Below, in pieces: positions 10,591 through 21,729 of a stretch of DNA of 64,000 nucleotides (positions within the stretch are counted from its first letter, which is position 1; each line of letters begins with the position of its first letter). The position numbers were made by a program, and so were the translations under genes. The notes below the pieces were generated by a model. The model was not told the origin of the DNA. It was given only the letters and a program-made list of their open reading frames with translations, and did no database searches. This DNA comes from Flavobacteriales bacterium (GTDB taxonomy: Bacteria > Bacteroidota > Bacteroidia > Flavobacteriales_C > GCA-002722245), in NCBI GenBank assembly GCA_002717515.1, contig PBEC01000021.1, positions 48,091 to 112,090 of the forward strand. The letters run 5' to 3'.

Positions 10591-11592
10591 ATGATTTACA
10601 AAGATTTTATCATTCCTCTTGCCTGGCCAGAGGCTCCTGTAAGAACAGCCGGTGGTCCTTATGATAAAATCCTTGAACTTTTCAAGTTATATCGAAATGG
10701 ATACTATAAGGCAGGTCACGCAGCCTTTCTTTTAATTAATCATACAAATGGAGATATAGATTATTATGATTTTGGCAGGTATATCTCTCCTGACAAAAAT
10801 GGTAGAGCCAGAAGTAAAGAAACAGACCCTGAAATCCTATTCAATGTAAAAGCACATATTGAAGATGGTAAAATCACCAATCTTTTTGAAATTATTAAAG
10901 CAATAGGTGCCCACCCACAAACACACGGTGAGGGAACACTTTACGCTGGTATTCAAGATAAAATCAATCGCGACAAAGCGATTGAATATGTTAAGTCTAT
11001 TCAAGCAGCACCCTACACTCCCTACGGGCCATTTGTTGTTGGAGGAACAAACTGCTCAAGATTTGTTGCACAAACCATAGCTAAATCGATAAAAGGCAAT
11101 GGTTTTAAATTTATTTACCCTTGGTACTTTACTCCTGCACCACTTGGCAATATTTTTTACAGCTCAGGAAAAACCTTATTTAAACTAAGTGACTCAGGTA
11201 GAATAGAAGAGCTACTCATTAAAGGAGTGAAAAAGCAATTTAATTTTATGAAAGAAATTATGTTGTATAAAAATGGTGAAACTACCCCCGACCCTTCAAA
11301 GGCATCTTTGAATAAAATAGATGAGCCTCAAGAAAAAATAAATGCTGGTCCAAAAGCACAGTGGCTTGGCGGAACTGGAGCTGGAGCCTGGTATGAATTA
11401 AAAAGTTATTCTGAAAATGGAATTGAGGTTGCCAGAATTCAAGCAAATGGAGACCAAGATTTTTGTTTTGAATTTATTGGTTCTACGAAGGCAATAAATT
11501 TCAATCACATCTATAAATTTGAACATGGTAGTCATGGATTGAAAATAATACTCTCTCAAAATGGTCAAATCTTCGAATTCATTAAAAAGTAA
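10591..11592 (+). CDS. Conserved hypothetical protein, possibly DUF6695-type
   Basis: IIPLAWPEAPVRTAGGPYDKIL..., GHAAFLLINH, GGTNCSRFVAQTI suggests a Cys/His-containing fold. Family recalled from memory. Confidence 0.5.
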   Translation: MIYKDFIIPLAWPEAPVRTAGGPYDKILELFKLYRNGYYKAGHAAFLLINHTNGDIDYYDFGRYISPDKNGRARSKETDPEILFNVKAHIEDGKITNLFEIIKAIGAHPQTHGEGTLYAGIQDKINRDKAIEYVKSIQAAPYTPYGPFVVGGTNCSRFVAQTIAKSIKGNGFKFIYPWYFTPAPLGNIFYSSGKTLFKLSDSGRIEELLIKGVKKQFNFMKEIMLYKNGETTPDPSKASLNKIDEPQEKINAGPKAQWLGGTGAGAWYELKSYSENGIEVARIQANGDQDFCFEFIGSTKAINFNHIYKFEHGSHGLKIILSQNGQIFEFIKK

Positions 11593-11664
11593 AGTCTTTT
11601 TCTAACTATTTAGGGTTTTAACCGTATGTGTCTTACTTTAAGATGAATTTCAAAAAAAAAGTTT

Positions 11665-12510
11665 ATGATTGTTATTGCAGACATGGGTGCCACAAAAACA
11701 GACTGGAGTTTTACAGAAGGTTCAACCGTAATTAAAAACATAGACACAAAAGGGTTCAACCCTTATTTTCATACAACTGGAGAGATTGTTGATTTACTTC
11801 GCCCTGATTTCATTAATGAAGATTTTAGCTCTGTGGAACAAGTTCACTTTTATGGAGCAGGCTGCAGTACCAAGGAAAAAATAAAAACAGTAGAGCACGC
11901 CCTCAAAATTTACTTCCCTTATGCTTCGATTGAAGTAAACCATGATTTATTAGCCTCTGCGAGAGCCCTATGTGGAAATTCTCCCGGAATTGCCTGCATA
12001 CTCGGAACAGGTTCTAATACATGCCTATATGATGGCATGCATATTATTGCGAATAATCCATCTTTAGGCTTCATACTTGGTGATGAGGGCTCAGGAGGAG
12101 ATCTTGGCAGAGAACTAATTAAGGCTTATTACTATGGAGAACTAAACCCAGAACTCGATAAAAAATTCGAGTCACAATTTAATGTAGACAAAAACTCACT
12201 GCTTGGTAATGTTTACAGCACAGACAAACCCAACGCTTTTTGTGCCGCTTTCACTCCTTTTCTTAATCAAAACATTGAAGAAAAATGCATCAATGAATTG
12301 GTGAAAAATTCATTTAGAGAATTTTTCAGCAGGCACATAATGACCTATGAAAACTACAAAAAAATCCCTATTCATTTTGTAGGCTCTATTGCTCATCATT
12401 TTAAAAATCAGGTAAAAGAAGTCTCTGCCGAATTTGGTGCCCGAGTAGGGATAATTATTAAAGCTCCAGTCGGTAAACTTATTGAATATCACAGTAATCA
12501 AAATTATTAA
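11665..12510 (+). CDS. BadF/BadG-type ATPase; probable N-acetylglucosamine kinase
   Basis: IADMGATKTDWSF, GILGTGSNTCLYDG (ILGTGSN), GFILGDEGSGGDLGREL motifs. Confidence 0.88.
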   Translation: MIVIADMGATKTDWSFTEGSTVIKNIDTKGFNPYFHTTGEIVDLLRPDFINEDFSSVEQVHFYGAGCSTKEKIKTVEHALKIYFPYASIEVNHDLLASARALCGNSPGIACILGTGSNTCLYDGMHIIANNPSLGFILGDEGSGGDLGRELIKAYYYGELNPELDKKFESQFNVDKNSLLGNVYSTDKPNAFCAAFTPFLNQNIEEKCINELVKNSFREFFSRHIMTYENYKKIPIHFVGSIAHHFKNQVKEVSAEFGARVGIIIKAPVGKLIEYHSNQNY

Positions 12511-12901
12511 AAACTTTCTTGCTATTAAACGTTTTTGATTGTACTTTTATTAATAATCATTTGATACAATTCGTTCTTAAAAATACAATGCCTCACAGAT
12601 TAAAGCTTGAGAAACTTTAGGACAACTCCATTTAGGGAAAAGCTCAAAAAGGCCTATGGCGGGCCCGCAAAATCAATACCAGCGGGATTACAGAATCCTT
12701 TGGCGTCTCTATTAATATATTAATGAGGGTTTCATCAAGTCCCAAATCTGTGAGTTTTTTTTATAAACCCCTCGTCCTAATAAACCTCTCCTCCGTCGCT
12801 TTTATTTACATTTCATCTAATATTCAGTCGGTTTTCGAAACAAGACCATTTTGAGAGCGTAATTAATAGACACCGCGAACAATTTTAAAACCCCAACTAG
12901 C

Positions 12902-13195
12902 ATGATCACCACACCCAAATCCAACGTAATCGAGAAAGAAAATATTCATCAACTTGCCTTCGGTTCCACCGATGTGCTTATGGATGAACAACTGAAAATT
13001 CAGAGAAAAAGAAGGCTTAAAAGAGCTGAACAACTTGGAAATTCCTACAAAACAAAATCAAAAATCTTATTTAAAAGTTTGGACGGAGTATTCAAAGTTG
13101 AAACAACTGTTTGGGCAACGACTGAAAAATTCGTTTCTCTAAAAGGAGGAGCAATCATTCCCATACACTGTATAAAAGGAGTTGATTTTTACTAA
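12902..13195 (+). CDS. Small hypothetical protein
   Basis: 97-aa ORF with ATG; basic central region; no recognised family. Confidence 0.5.
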   Translation: MITTPKSNVIEKENIHQLAFGSTDVLMDEQLKIQRKRRLKRAEQLGNSYKTKSKILFKSLDGVFKVETTVWATTEKFVSLKGGAIIPIHCIKGVDFY

Positions 13196-13231
13196 ACATT
13201 TAACCCACCGATATAACCAAAACATTTTTTT

Positions 13232-13278
13232 TAAGGGTTTGGAATCTGTGCCTAAAAGGTGCATGTTCTAGACCCTTA
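13232..13278. terminator. Extended hairpin between convergent genes
   Basis: TAAGGGT...ACCCTTA outer stem with partially paired interior, between a + and a - gene. Confidence 0.45.
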
Positions 13279-13294
13279 ACCTATTTTATACCAA

Positions 13295-13951
13295 TCATAA
13301 ATTCGTTTCAACTTCTTGATTTATTTGATTCAATAAATCATTTATTCTGGAACTTACTTCACCAGCAGAATCAACGATCATAAAATGCCCACCATTAGGA
13401 ATATTTACAGCTCCCTTGACGGGTTTTATTAGCCGATCTTTACTTCCAGAAATAAAAAAAACATTTAATAAAACATTTTGAGATTTCCAGTTTTTAAATG
13501 CAATTAGCGCCCATTTAGTGAAATTCGGGTTTGCATCTCGTAAAATTTGACTCAATAACTTTTTATTGTTCGCACTAAAAAAAAAGTTAGCCATGAAGTG
13601 GGGCAAACAAAAAAACTTCTTAGGAAGAATTTTAAAAAAAATATTTGGAATAAATCTCAGTAGAAACGGTATTTCAGAAGGTTTACTTATCGAGGAAATG
13701 ACAAATGTGAATTTCGAATTTAAAACTTTAGACACCTCTTGTGCAACCAAACCGCCAAAACTTACACCTAAAATTCCAAATGGATTTTCATCCATTATAT
13801 TTTTGGAAATTCGTAATGAATAATCTTCAATAGATTCATTTAGAAGAGGATCTATCCACTTTACGGGAACTAATTCATAGTTAGAATCAATCTCCAAAAA
13901 ATCAAAAACTCTTTCGTCTGCACCTAAACCACTAAAGCAATATATTTTCAC
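13295..13951 (-). CDS. Alpha/beta hydrolase
   Basis: CFSGLGADERVF, nucleophile elbow GILGVSFGGLVAQEV, terminal NGGHFMIV. Confidence 0.8.
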   Translation of the reverse strand: MKIYCFSGLGADERVFDFLEIDSNYELVPVKWIDPLLNESIEDYSLRISKNIMDENPFGILGVSFGGLVAQEVSKVLNSKFTFVISSISKPSEIPFLLRFIPNIFFKILPKKFFCLPHFMANFFFSANNKKLLSQILRDANPNFTKWALIAFKNWKSQNVLLNVFFISGSKDRLIKPVKGAVNIPNGGHFMIVDSAGEVSSRINDLLNQINQEVETNL

Positions 13952-13983
13952 TAAAAAAAATTAAATTTTGTTTCAACAAAACC

Positions 13984-16194
13984 TTAATTTGTATGTATTC
14001 TTTTTATGTTATGAACCCCTTTTACAACTTTTAATTTTTTACTCAACTCAGTTAATTGCTCGGTATCTTGAACATACAGCATAACTTTCCCTTCAAAAAC
14101 TCCGTGATCAGCATCAAATTTAATTGATTTGATCTTCAATTCAGACTCTTGTGAAATTATATTTGTTATTCTGCTTACCAATCCGAAATCATCAGTTCCA
14201 GTAAAACGAATTCCTGTCAAAAACTCATTCTTGGACTTATCCTCCCATACCGCCTTTATAGTTCGATATGCAAAATTAGCCTGTAAATGCATTGCATTAG
14301 GACAGTTTGTTTTGTGAATTTTAATACCATCCCCTACCGTAACGAAACCAAACACCTCATCACCAGGTATTGGATTACAACATGGAGATATTTTATATTC
14401 GAATTTATCTTTTGCATCACCCAAGACAAGAACATCTTGCTTTCCAAATGATTTTGCAGTGATCCCTTCAATCGGTTTTTTCCGTATACGCTCATCGGCC
14501 TCTTTTTTGTGCTTTTCTCTCTGATCAAGATAATTTTTGATTGCCCCTTTTTCAATTTGTTTTTCAGCAATCTTCACGAAAAGCTCAACCGTATCAGGCA
14601 CGTTAAAATGTCTCACCAACTCTTTTAGAAGCTTAGGGTTATCCGTTGGTAATGACTCCAATATTCTTCCATACTTTTCTTTACCCTCAATTGCTATTAA
14701 TTTCCTTTCTCGTCTAACCCCGTTTTTAATTCTTTGTTTCGCTTTAGCCGTCGTAACTATTTTTAACCATTCCAGTTTAGGTTTTTGCTTTTTGGAAGTT
14801 AACACCTCCAATTGTTCACCACTCTTTATTTTATAATTCAACGGAACAAGCTTATGATTAACCTTCGCACCAATGCAGGAATCACCAAGTCTACTGTGAA
14901 TTTCGTATGCAAAATCAAGCGCTGTAGCACCAGCGGGCAATGTTTTTAATTCTCCAATTGGAGTAAAAACAAATATTTCATCGGAAAACAGATTTAACTT
15001 CACATCGTCGATAAAATCGATAGCCTGATTGTGTGGACTATCAAGTAAATTTCTGATTTTATTTATCCATTCATCAACTTTGTTGTTATCAGAATCACTA
15101 CCCTTTGCTTTGTACTTCCAATGAGCAGCTAATCCTCTTTCTGCTATATCATGCATTCTCTGAGTTCTTATCTGAACCTCAACCCACCTTCCCTCCGGAC
15201 CCATAACAGTCGTATGTAAAGCCTCATAACCATTAGCTTTAGGAGTTGAAACCCAATCGCGTAAACGATCTGGCCTGGGGGTATACATATCGGTTACTAT
15301 TGAATACGTATTCCAACAATCCCCTTTTTCGGTTTCAGGAGTTGATTTTAAAATAATTCGTAGAGCAAAAATATCGTACACCTCTTCAAAAGGAACATTT
15401 TTATTTTTCATTTTTTGAGAAATCGAATACGGAGACTTATGTCTACCGTCAACCTCAAAATCATACCCCCTCTCTGTCAATGTATTTATAATCGGAAGGC
15501 TGAACTTATTTATGTAACGAGTTAACCTTCTTTGGTTTTCTTTAAGCTTATCTGTTATTTCGTTGAAAAGTTCAGTTTCGGTGTACTTAAATGCAAGATT
15601 CTCAAGCTCTGTTTTTATTGAGTTCAACCCTAAACGATGAGCCAGCGGTGCATATATAAAAAGAGTTTCATAAGATATCTTTAACTGCTTATTCCGAGGC
15701 ATAAACTCCATTGTTCTCATATTGTGTAATCGATCAGCCAGCTTAACTAAAATAACTCTTATATCCTCCGATAAAGAAAGCATCATTTTACGAAAGTTCT
15801 CAGCTTGAATTGAGTAGTTCGGATCGGAATGATCAATTACCCCACTCATCTTAGTTAAACCATCGATAATCACGCATACTTTAGAACCAAACATATTTTC
15901 AATATCGTCCAAAGTAATTTCAGTATCTTCAACAGTATCATGCAAAAGAGCAGAAACGATGGAAACGGTTCCCAATCCCATCTCTTCAGCAACAATTTGG
16001 GCAACGGCAATTGGGTGATAAATATAAGGCTCCCCAGATTTTCTTCGCATTTCTTTATGTGCTTCAAGCGCTACATTAAATGCTTTTCTTATCTGTTTTT
16101 TATCCAAGTCGTCGCGAGACTTTTTTGCTAGTCTTAAAAGCTTTCTGTAACGCTTTAATATCTCTTTTTTTTCAGCCTCTAAATCAATTTTCAT
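13984..16194 (-). CDS. RelA/SpoT family (p)ppGpp synthetase/hydrolase
   Basis: HD domain ALLHDTVEDTEIT, synthetase, TGS (FTPIGELKTLPAGATALDFAY) and ACT domains. Confidence 0.95.
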   Translation of the reverse strand: MKIDLEAEKKEILKRYRKLLRLAKKSRDDLDKKQIRKAFNVALEAHKEMRRKSGEPYIYHPIAVAQIVAEEMGLGTVSIVSALLHDTVEDTEITLDDIENMFGSKVCVIIDGLTKMSGVIDHSDPNYSIQAENFRKMMLSLSEDIRVILVKLADRLHNMRTMEFMPRNKQLKISYETLFIYAPLAHRLGLNSIKTELENLAFKYTETELFNEITDKLKENQRRLTRYINKFSLPIINTLTERGYDFEVDGRHKSPYSISQKMKNKNVPFEEVYDIFALRIILKSTPETEKGDCWNTYSIVTDMYTPRPDRLRDWVSTPKANGYEALHTTVMGPEGRWVEVQIRTQRMHDIAERGLAAHWKYKAKGSDSDNNKVDEWINKIRNLLDSPHNQAIDFIDDVKLNLFSDEIFVFTPIGELKTLPAGATALDFAYEIHSRLGDSCIGAKVNHKLVPLNYKIKSGEQLEVLTSKKQKPKLEWLKIVTTAKAKQRIKNGVRRERKLIAIEGKEKYGRILESLPTDNPKLLKELVRHFNVPDTVELFVKIAEKQIEKGAIKNYLDQREKHKKEADERIRKKPIEGITAKSFGKQDVLVLGDAKDKFEYKISPCCNPIPGDEVFGFVTVGDGIKIHKTNCPNAMHLQANFAYRTIKAVWEDKSKNEFLTGIRFTGTDDFGLVSRITNIISQESELKIKSIKFDADHGVFEGKVMLYVQDTEQLTELSKKLKVVKGVHNIKRIHTN

Positions 16195-16711
16195 AAATCG
16201 AAACTTTCTTTTTAATTGCTACTAAATAAAAGTAGCGAATAAGTTGTATTGAATAGGGTTTTTACTGTTTTTTCACGCTTTTGTTTCGATGTTTTTCTGA
16301 ATCTATACTTTTACTAAAAGCAAGGTCGATTTTATTGCTGTTTCATCAATTAATATTGTTATTTTTTAGAGATTTATTAAGGCCAGAAACTTCAATTAAT
16401 AGTAATCAATTAGTAACAACGGGATCAAACAATTCTTTACTAAAAATCAATCTTTTTCTGTATTCTTGGAAAAACGTTTATTGATAAGATTTTTGAACAC
16501 AAAATGAGGATTTTAAAAAATAACTATTTGAAAGTTTAGATTAAAAAAGCATTGATTAGATCTGCAAAAACAAATATTCTTAGGGAAGATTTTTCATTTT
16601 TTTGCAAAATCTTAACAAATAACACCAAAAATGTTAATAAATACAGTACTCTAAGCCCTATATTGATTGGTTTTTGGTTATTTTTATATGTCACTCTAAA
16701 TCCGATTTTAT

Positions 16712-18586
16712 ATGGCTGAATATACTGAGGATAATATCCGATCACTTGATTGGAAAGAACACATCCGGTTGCGACCAGGAATGTATATTGGTAAACTTGG
16801 TGATGGCACACAACCCGACGATGGAATTTATATCCTCCTAAAAGAAGTCCTTGACAACTCAATTGATGAGTTTGTGATGGGCAACGGGAAAGTCATTGAT
16901 ATCAAAATTCGTGAACAAAAAGTTACCGTTCGCGACTATGGGCGAGGAATTCCATTGGGAAAAGTTATTGATTGTGTTTCAAAAATAAACACTGGTGGAA
17001 AATATGATTCTAGAGCTTTTAAAAAATCCGTAGGACTTAATGGTGTTGGAACAAAGGCCGTTAATGCTTTATCAACATGGTTTGAGGTCACTTCCTGCCG
17101 AGACGGAAAACAAAAATCTGTAATATTTAAAAATGGAGAAATCACTGAGGACTTGGAAATCATTAAATCTTCAAACAGAAAAGGGACTAAAACAAGCTTT
17201 ATCGCTGATGATAAAATATTCAAAAACTACAAATATCATACCCAGCATGTTGAAACCATGCTTTGGAACTACGTGTATCTTAACCCAGGACTAACAATTA
17301 ACTTTAATGGTCAAAAATTTCAAAGTGAAAATGGGTTAAAAGACTTACTGGAGTCCAACCTTTCTGCAGAAGCTCTCTACCCAACAATTCACCTCAAGGG
17401 ACACGATATTGAAGTTGCTTTGACTCATGCTAAAAAATATGGAGAAGAATACTATTCCTTTGTCAATGGACAACATACAACTCAAGGAGGAACTCACCAG
17501 GGAGCATTTAGAGAATCTATAGTAAGAACTGTCCGTGAATATTTCGGGAAAAACTTTGACGCTCAAGATGTTCGCCAGAGTATTGTTGCTGCAATTTCAG
17601 TAAAAGTTATGGAACCCGTTTTTGAATCACAAACAAAAACAAAACTGGGCTCAACTGAGGTTGAAGCTGGCGGACAATCTATGAAGGCTTTTGTTGGAGA
17701 TTTCATGAAGCAAGAACTTGATAACTATTTGCACAAAAATCAGGAAACAGCCGATAAAATTCTGAGAAAAATCCAACAGGCAGAGAAAGAGCGAAAAGAA
17801 CTCTCTGGAATTAGAAAGTTAGCACGGGAAAGATCAAAAAAAGCATCGCTTCACAATAAAAAATTAAGAGATTGCAGAATCCACGCGCAAGACGGGAAAG
17901 AAGACTCTAAAAACACTATGCTCTTTATTACAGAGGGAGATTCTGCATCCGGATCAATAACAAAATCAAGAAATGCAAATACTCAAGCTGTTTTTAGCTT
18001 AAGAGGAAAACCTTTAAACAGCTATGGGCTAACCAAAAAGGTTGTTTATGAAAACGAGGAATTTAATTTATTGCAGGCCGCACTGAATATAGAAGAAAGT
18101 GTGGATGATTTAAGGTATCAAAAAATTGTAATTGCTACAGATGCTGACGTTGACGGAATGCATATTCGTCTTTTACTCATCACTTTCTTCTTACAATTTT
18201 TTCCCGAGGTAATTCAAAGAGGACATTTGTACATTCTGCAAACCCCTTTATTTCGTGTGCGAAACAAAAAAGAAACGCGATATTGTTATTCTGACCTGGA
18301 ACGACAAAAAGCCATTAATGAACTTGGTAAAAAACCTGAAATCACCCGATTTAAAGGGTTGGGCGAAATAAGTCCCGATGAATTTGAAGCATTCATAACT
18401 CCGGAATCAATAAAACTAGACCCTATTGTAATAGGAAAAGACTCTAAAATCGATGATATGCTTACCTTTTACATGGGGAAAAACACTAAAGAGAGACAGG
18501 ACTTTATAATTGATAATCTTAAGGTAGAGGAAGATCTTACCGAAATGCTTAGTAAGGAAAAAGAAAATAAAGAAGAAGCTGCTTAA
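16712..18586 (+). CDS. parE: DNA topoisomerase IV subunit B
   Basis: [44 protein letters not shown] motifs. Confidence 0.93.
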   Translation: MAEYTEDNIRSLDWKEHIRLRPGMYIGKLGDGTQPDDGIYILLKEVLDNSIDEFVMGNGKVIDIKIREQKVTVRDYGRGIPLGKVIDCVSKINTGGKYDSRAFKKSVGLNGVGTKAVNALSTWFEVTSCRDGKQKSVIFKNGEITEDLEIIKSSNRKGTKTSFIADDKIFKNYKYHTQHVETMLWNYVYLNPGLTINFNGQKFQSENGLKDLLESNLSAEALYPTIHLKGHDIEVALTHAKKYGEEYYSFVNGQHTTQGGTHQGAFRESIVRTVREYFGKNFDAQDVRQSIVAAISVKVMEPVFESQTKTKLGSTEVEAGGQSMKAFVGDFMKQELDNYLHKNQETADKILRKIQQAEKERKELSGIRKLARERSKKASLHNKKLRDCRIHAQDGKEDSKNTMLFITEGDSASGSITKSRNANTQAVFSLRGKPLNSYGLTKKVVYENEEFNLLQAALNIEESVDDLRYQKIVIATDADVDGMHIRLLLITFFLQFFPEVIQRGHLYILQTPLFRVRNKKETRYCYSDLERQKAINELGKKPEITRFKGLGEISPDEFEAFITPESIKLDPIVIGKDSKIDDMLTFYMGKNTKERQDFIIDNLKVEEDLTEMLSKEKENKEEAA

Positions 18587-18598
18587 CCATTTTAAATT

Positions 18599-21229
18599 AT
18601 GAGTGAGGACAATATTACCAACGAGGATAATTTAGACGACAACTTAAACATGAATCATAATTCAAATGAGGAGGATAGTAATACAGAACTCGGAGACACA
18701 ACATTAATTTCCGGTTTTTACAAAGAGTGGTTCTTAGATTATGCTTCTTATGTAATTCTTGAAAGAGCTGTTCCTCATTTGAATGATGGATTAAAACCAG
18801 TTCAGCGTAGAATCCTTCACTCTATGAAGGAAATGGAGGACGGCAGATATAATAAAGTAGCCAATATTGTAGGTAATACTATGAAGTATCATCCCCATGG
18901 GGATATGAGTATTACCGATGCAATGGTACATATTGGCCAAAAAGATTTATTGATTGACACCCAAGGAAACTGGGGGAATGTTTTAACTGGAGACAGAGCT
19001 GCTGCAGCTCGATATATTGAGGCGAGACTTACCAAGTTCGCTTTGGAAGTAATTTACAATCCAAAAACAACAAAATGGCGAGACTCATATGACGGTAGAA
19101 ACAAAGAGCCAGAAACGCTTCCTGTTAAATTCCCCCTATTGCTGGCTCAAGGAGTTGAAGGTATCGCCGTTGGTTTATCTTGTAAAATTTTACCGCACAA
19201 CTTTAATGAACTAATCGACGCTTCAATTGCACGATTAAGAGGAAGGAACATGGCGATTTACCCAGATTTCCCAACAGCGGGAATGATTGATACCAGCAAC
19301 TATAATGATGGTTTACGAGGTGGAAAAATCAGGTGTAGAGCGAAAATAAATAAAGCCGACAAAAAAACACTCATCATTACTGAAATTCCTTTTGGATGTA
19401 CGACAGGATCATTAATTGACAGTATTCTCAAAGCCAATGAAAAAGGAAAAATAAAAATAAAAAAGGTAGAGGACAACACATCCGCCAATGTTGAGATAAT
19501 CATTCATCTTGCTCCAAACATTTCTCCCGATAAAATGATTGATGCGCTTTATGCATTTACGGACTGTGAAACAAGCATTTCTCCAAACTCAGGAATAATA
19601 TCGGAGGAAAAGCCTCTTTTTATCGGCGTTTCTGAAATACTAAAAAGAAATACAGAAAGCACAAAAGAGCTCTTAATTAGTGAACTGAACATACGGTTAG
19701 GCGAATTGAACGAACAGTGGCACTTTAGCTCACTTGAAAAGATCTTTATTGAAAAAAGAATATACAGAGACATTGAGGAGTGTGAAACATGGGAAGCTGT
19801 AATTAGTGCAATTGATAAAGGTTTAACACCTTACAAAAAGATCTTCCAAAGAGAAATTACGGAAGAGGACATTGTTCGATTAACCGAGATTAAAATTAAA
19901 CGTATATCAAAGTTCGACTCTTTTAAGGCAGATGAAGCCATTAAAAGAATTGAAGATGAAATGTCTCAAATTAAATATGATTTAGAGAACATTATTGATT
20001 ATGCTGTAAATTATTTTAAAAGTCTAAAGAAAAAATATGGATCAGATAAACAACGGAAAACAGAGATACGTACATTTGAAAACATAGTAGCAACAAAAGT
20101 TGTGGTTGCAAATCAAAAACTTTACGTTAATCGCGAAGAAGGGTTTGCGGGATATGGAATGAAAAAAGACGAGTTTGTTGCCGATTGTTCCGATATAGAT
20201 AACATTATTGTTTTTACCAAAGATGGAACAATGATGGTTTCGAAAATTCAAAACAAGGCTTTTTTTGGTAAAAACATCATCCACGTAGATGTTTGGAAAA
20301 AGGGAGACACGCGCACTGTCTATAATGCAATCTATCAAGATGGCAGGAAAGGAAAAGTAATGGTCAAGAGGTTTTGCGTAAACTCAATTACTCGTGACAA
20401 AGAATATAATATTACAAAGGGAAATCCAGGTTCAAAAATTTTATATTTTACAGCAAATCCCAATGGAGAAGCTGAGGTGATTAATGTTGTATTAAAGCCA
20501 ATACCAGGAATAAAGAAATTTAATTTTGATTACGATTTCAGTCAATTGGCTATCAAAGGCAGAAGCACGCAAGGAAATATACTTTCAAAGTATCTTGTAA
20601 AAAAGGTAGTTTTAAAAGAAGTTGGTGTAAGCACTCTCGCTGCTCGAAAGATTTGGTATGACGATACTGTAAGAAGACTAAACACCGACGAGCGAGGTCA
20701 GTTTCTTGGGGAATTTAAAGGAGATGACCAAATTCTCACAATAAATTCTGACGGAACCTATAAACTTCTTGGTTTTGACCTTTCAACCCACTTCAACGAG
20801 GATATGATTCATATTGAAAAGCTTGATGAAAAAAAACCAATTAGTGCAATATACTGGGATGGGGAAAAAGAACAGTTTAATATCAAAAGGTTTCAAGTCG
20901 AAATAACGAAAAGAAACGTATCATTCATCACTGAGCATGAAAATTCTTATTTAGAAATTGTATCTACAGATTGGAGACCGTTGATTGAAATTATTTATAG
21001 AAAAGTAAAAGGCAAAGAAAAAGAACCTCAAAAAATAAATGTTGATGAATTTATCGCTGTAAAAGGCTTAAAGGCCATCGGAAAACGATTGACAACTGAT
21101 AAAGTAAAAATGATTAACATCCTGGATTCTTTACCCACTCCAGATGAAGAAAAATTAAATATTGAAGAAGGAGAAACCAAAGGAAAAAATGAAGACTCAC
21201 CTACGCAAGTAAAAATTGATTTTGAATAA
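18599..21229 (+). CDS. parC: DNA topoisomerase IV subunit A
   Basis: YASYVILERAVPHLNDGLKPVQRRILH and AAAARYIEARLTKFA active-site region. Confidence 0.93.
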   Translation: MSEDNITNEDNLDDNLNMNHNSNEEDSNTELGDTTLISGFYKEWFLDYASYVILERAVPHLNDGLKPVQRRILHSMKEMEDGRYNKVANIVGNTMKYHPHGDMSITDAMVHIGQKDLLIDTQGNWGNVLTGDRAAAARYIEARLTKFALEVIYNPKTTKWRDSYDGRNKEPETLPVKFPLLLAQGVEGIAVGLSCKILPHNFNELIDASIARLRGRNMAIYPDFPTAGMIDTSNYNDGLRGGKIRCRAKINKADKKTLIITEIPFGCTTGSLIDSILKANEKGKIKIKKVEDNTSANVEIIIHLAPNISPDKMIDALYAFTDCETSISPNSGIISEEKPLFIGVSEILKRNTESTKELLISELNIRLGELNEQWHFSSLEKIFIEKRIYRDIEECETWEAVISAIDKGLTPYKKIFQREITEEDIVRLTEIKIKRISKFDSFKADEAIKRIEDEMSQIKYDLENIIDYAVNYFKSLKKKYGSDKQRKTEIRTFENIVATKVVVANQKLYVNREEGFAGYGMKKDEFVADCSDIDNIIVFTKDGTMMVSKIQNKAFFGKNIIHVDVWKKGDTRTVYNAIYQDGRKGKVMVKRFCVNSITRDKEYNITKGNPGSKILYFTANPNGEAEVINVVLKPIPGIKKFNFDYDFSQLAIKGRSTQGNILSKYLVKKVVLKEVGVSTLAARKIWYDDTVRRLNTDERGQFLGEFKGDDQILTINSDGTYKLLGFDLSTHFNEDMIHIEKLDEKKPISAIYWDGEKEQFNIKRFQVEITKRNVSFITEHENSYLEIVSTDWRPLIEIIYRKVKGKEKEPQKINVDEFIAVKGLKAIGKRLTTDKVKMINILDSLPTPDEEKLNIEEGETKGKNEDSPTQVKIDFE

Positions 21230-21287
21230 ATACAGATTAATATACGATTACATTTTAGATCCGAACTCATTTTCGCTTGCCAACAGC

Positions 21288-21716
21288 ATGCTAATTCCTA
21301 TGGCTGGTGGTCTTTTGCTGACTTACATTTATTATAAGGGATTGAAAAAATATAAAGTGGCAACCGTTGTTACTACAATTTTAGCGATTTGTTTATCATT
21401 ATTAGTAAGCGTTTCTCAGTATGTTGGATATAAAAAAATTGTTTCGAAAATAGAAGAGGGAAAAGTTAAAGTTGTTGAAGGTGAAATTTCGAATTACAAA
21501 CCAATCGATTTAACCAACCATGGTTCATTTGAATCATTTACTATAAATGAAGCTAAATTTGCATACTCTGACTACCATCGTATATCCGGATATCATCACG
21601 CATGCGCTAACGGAGGTGTTATTTGTAACAACGGACAAGAGGTTAAACTCACCTATTATAAAGAGGACAATCTTAACTTCATAGTAAGGATAGAGATATT
21701 AATACCAAATAAATAA
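21288..21716 (+). CDS. Hypothetical membrane protein
   Basis: Two predicted TM segments. The ORF-track start (21216) is a TTG overlapping parC; the first ATG is at 21288. Confidence 0.5.
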   Translation: MLIPMAGGLLLTYIYYKGLKKYKVATVVTTILAICLSLLVSVSQYVGYKKIVSKIEEGKVKVVEGEISNYKPIDLTNHGSFESFTINEAKFAYSDYHRISGYHHACANGGVICNNGQEVKLTYYKEDNLNFIVRIEILIPNK

Positions 21717-21729
21717 TAAAAATACGGGC

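Noticed and set aside
16195-16711. Small ORFs in the gap between the relA/spoT gene and parE
   Set aside because: AT-rich, low-complexity translations, overlapping gene starts; more likely divergent promoter DNA.
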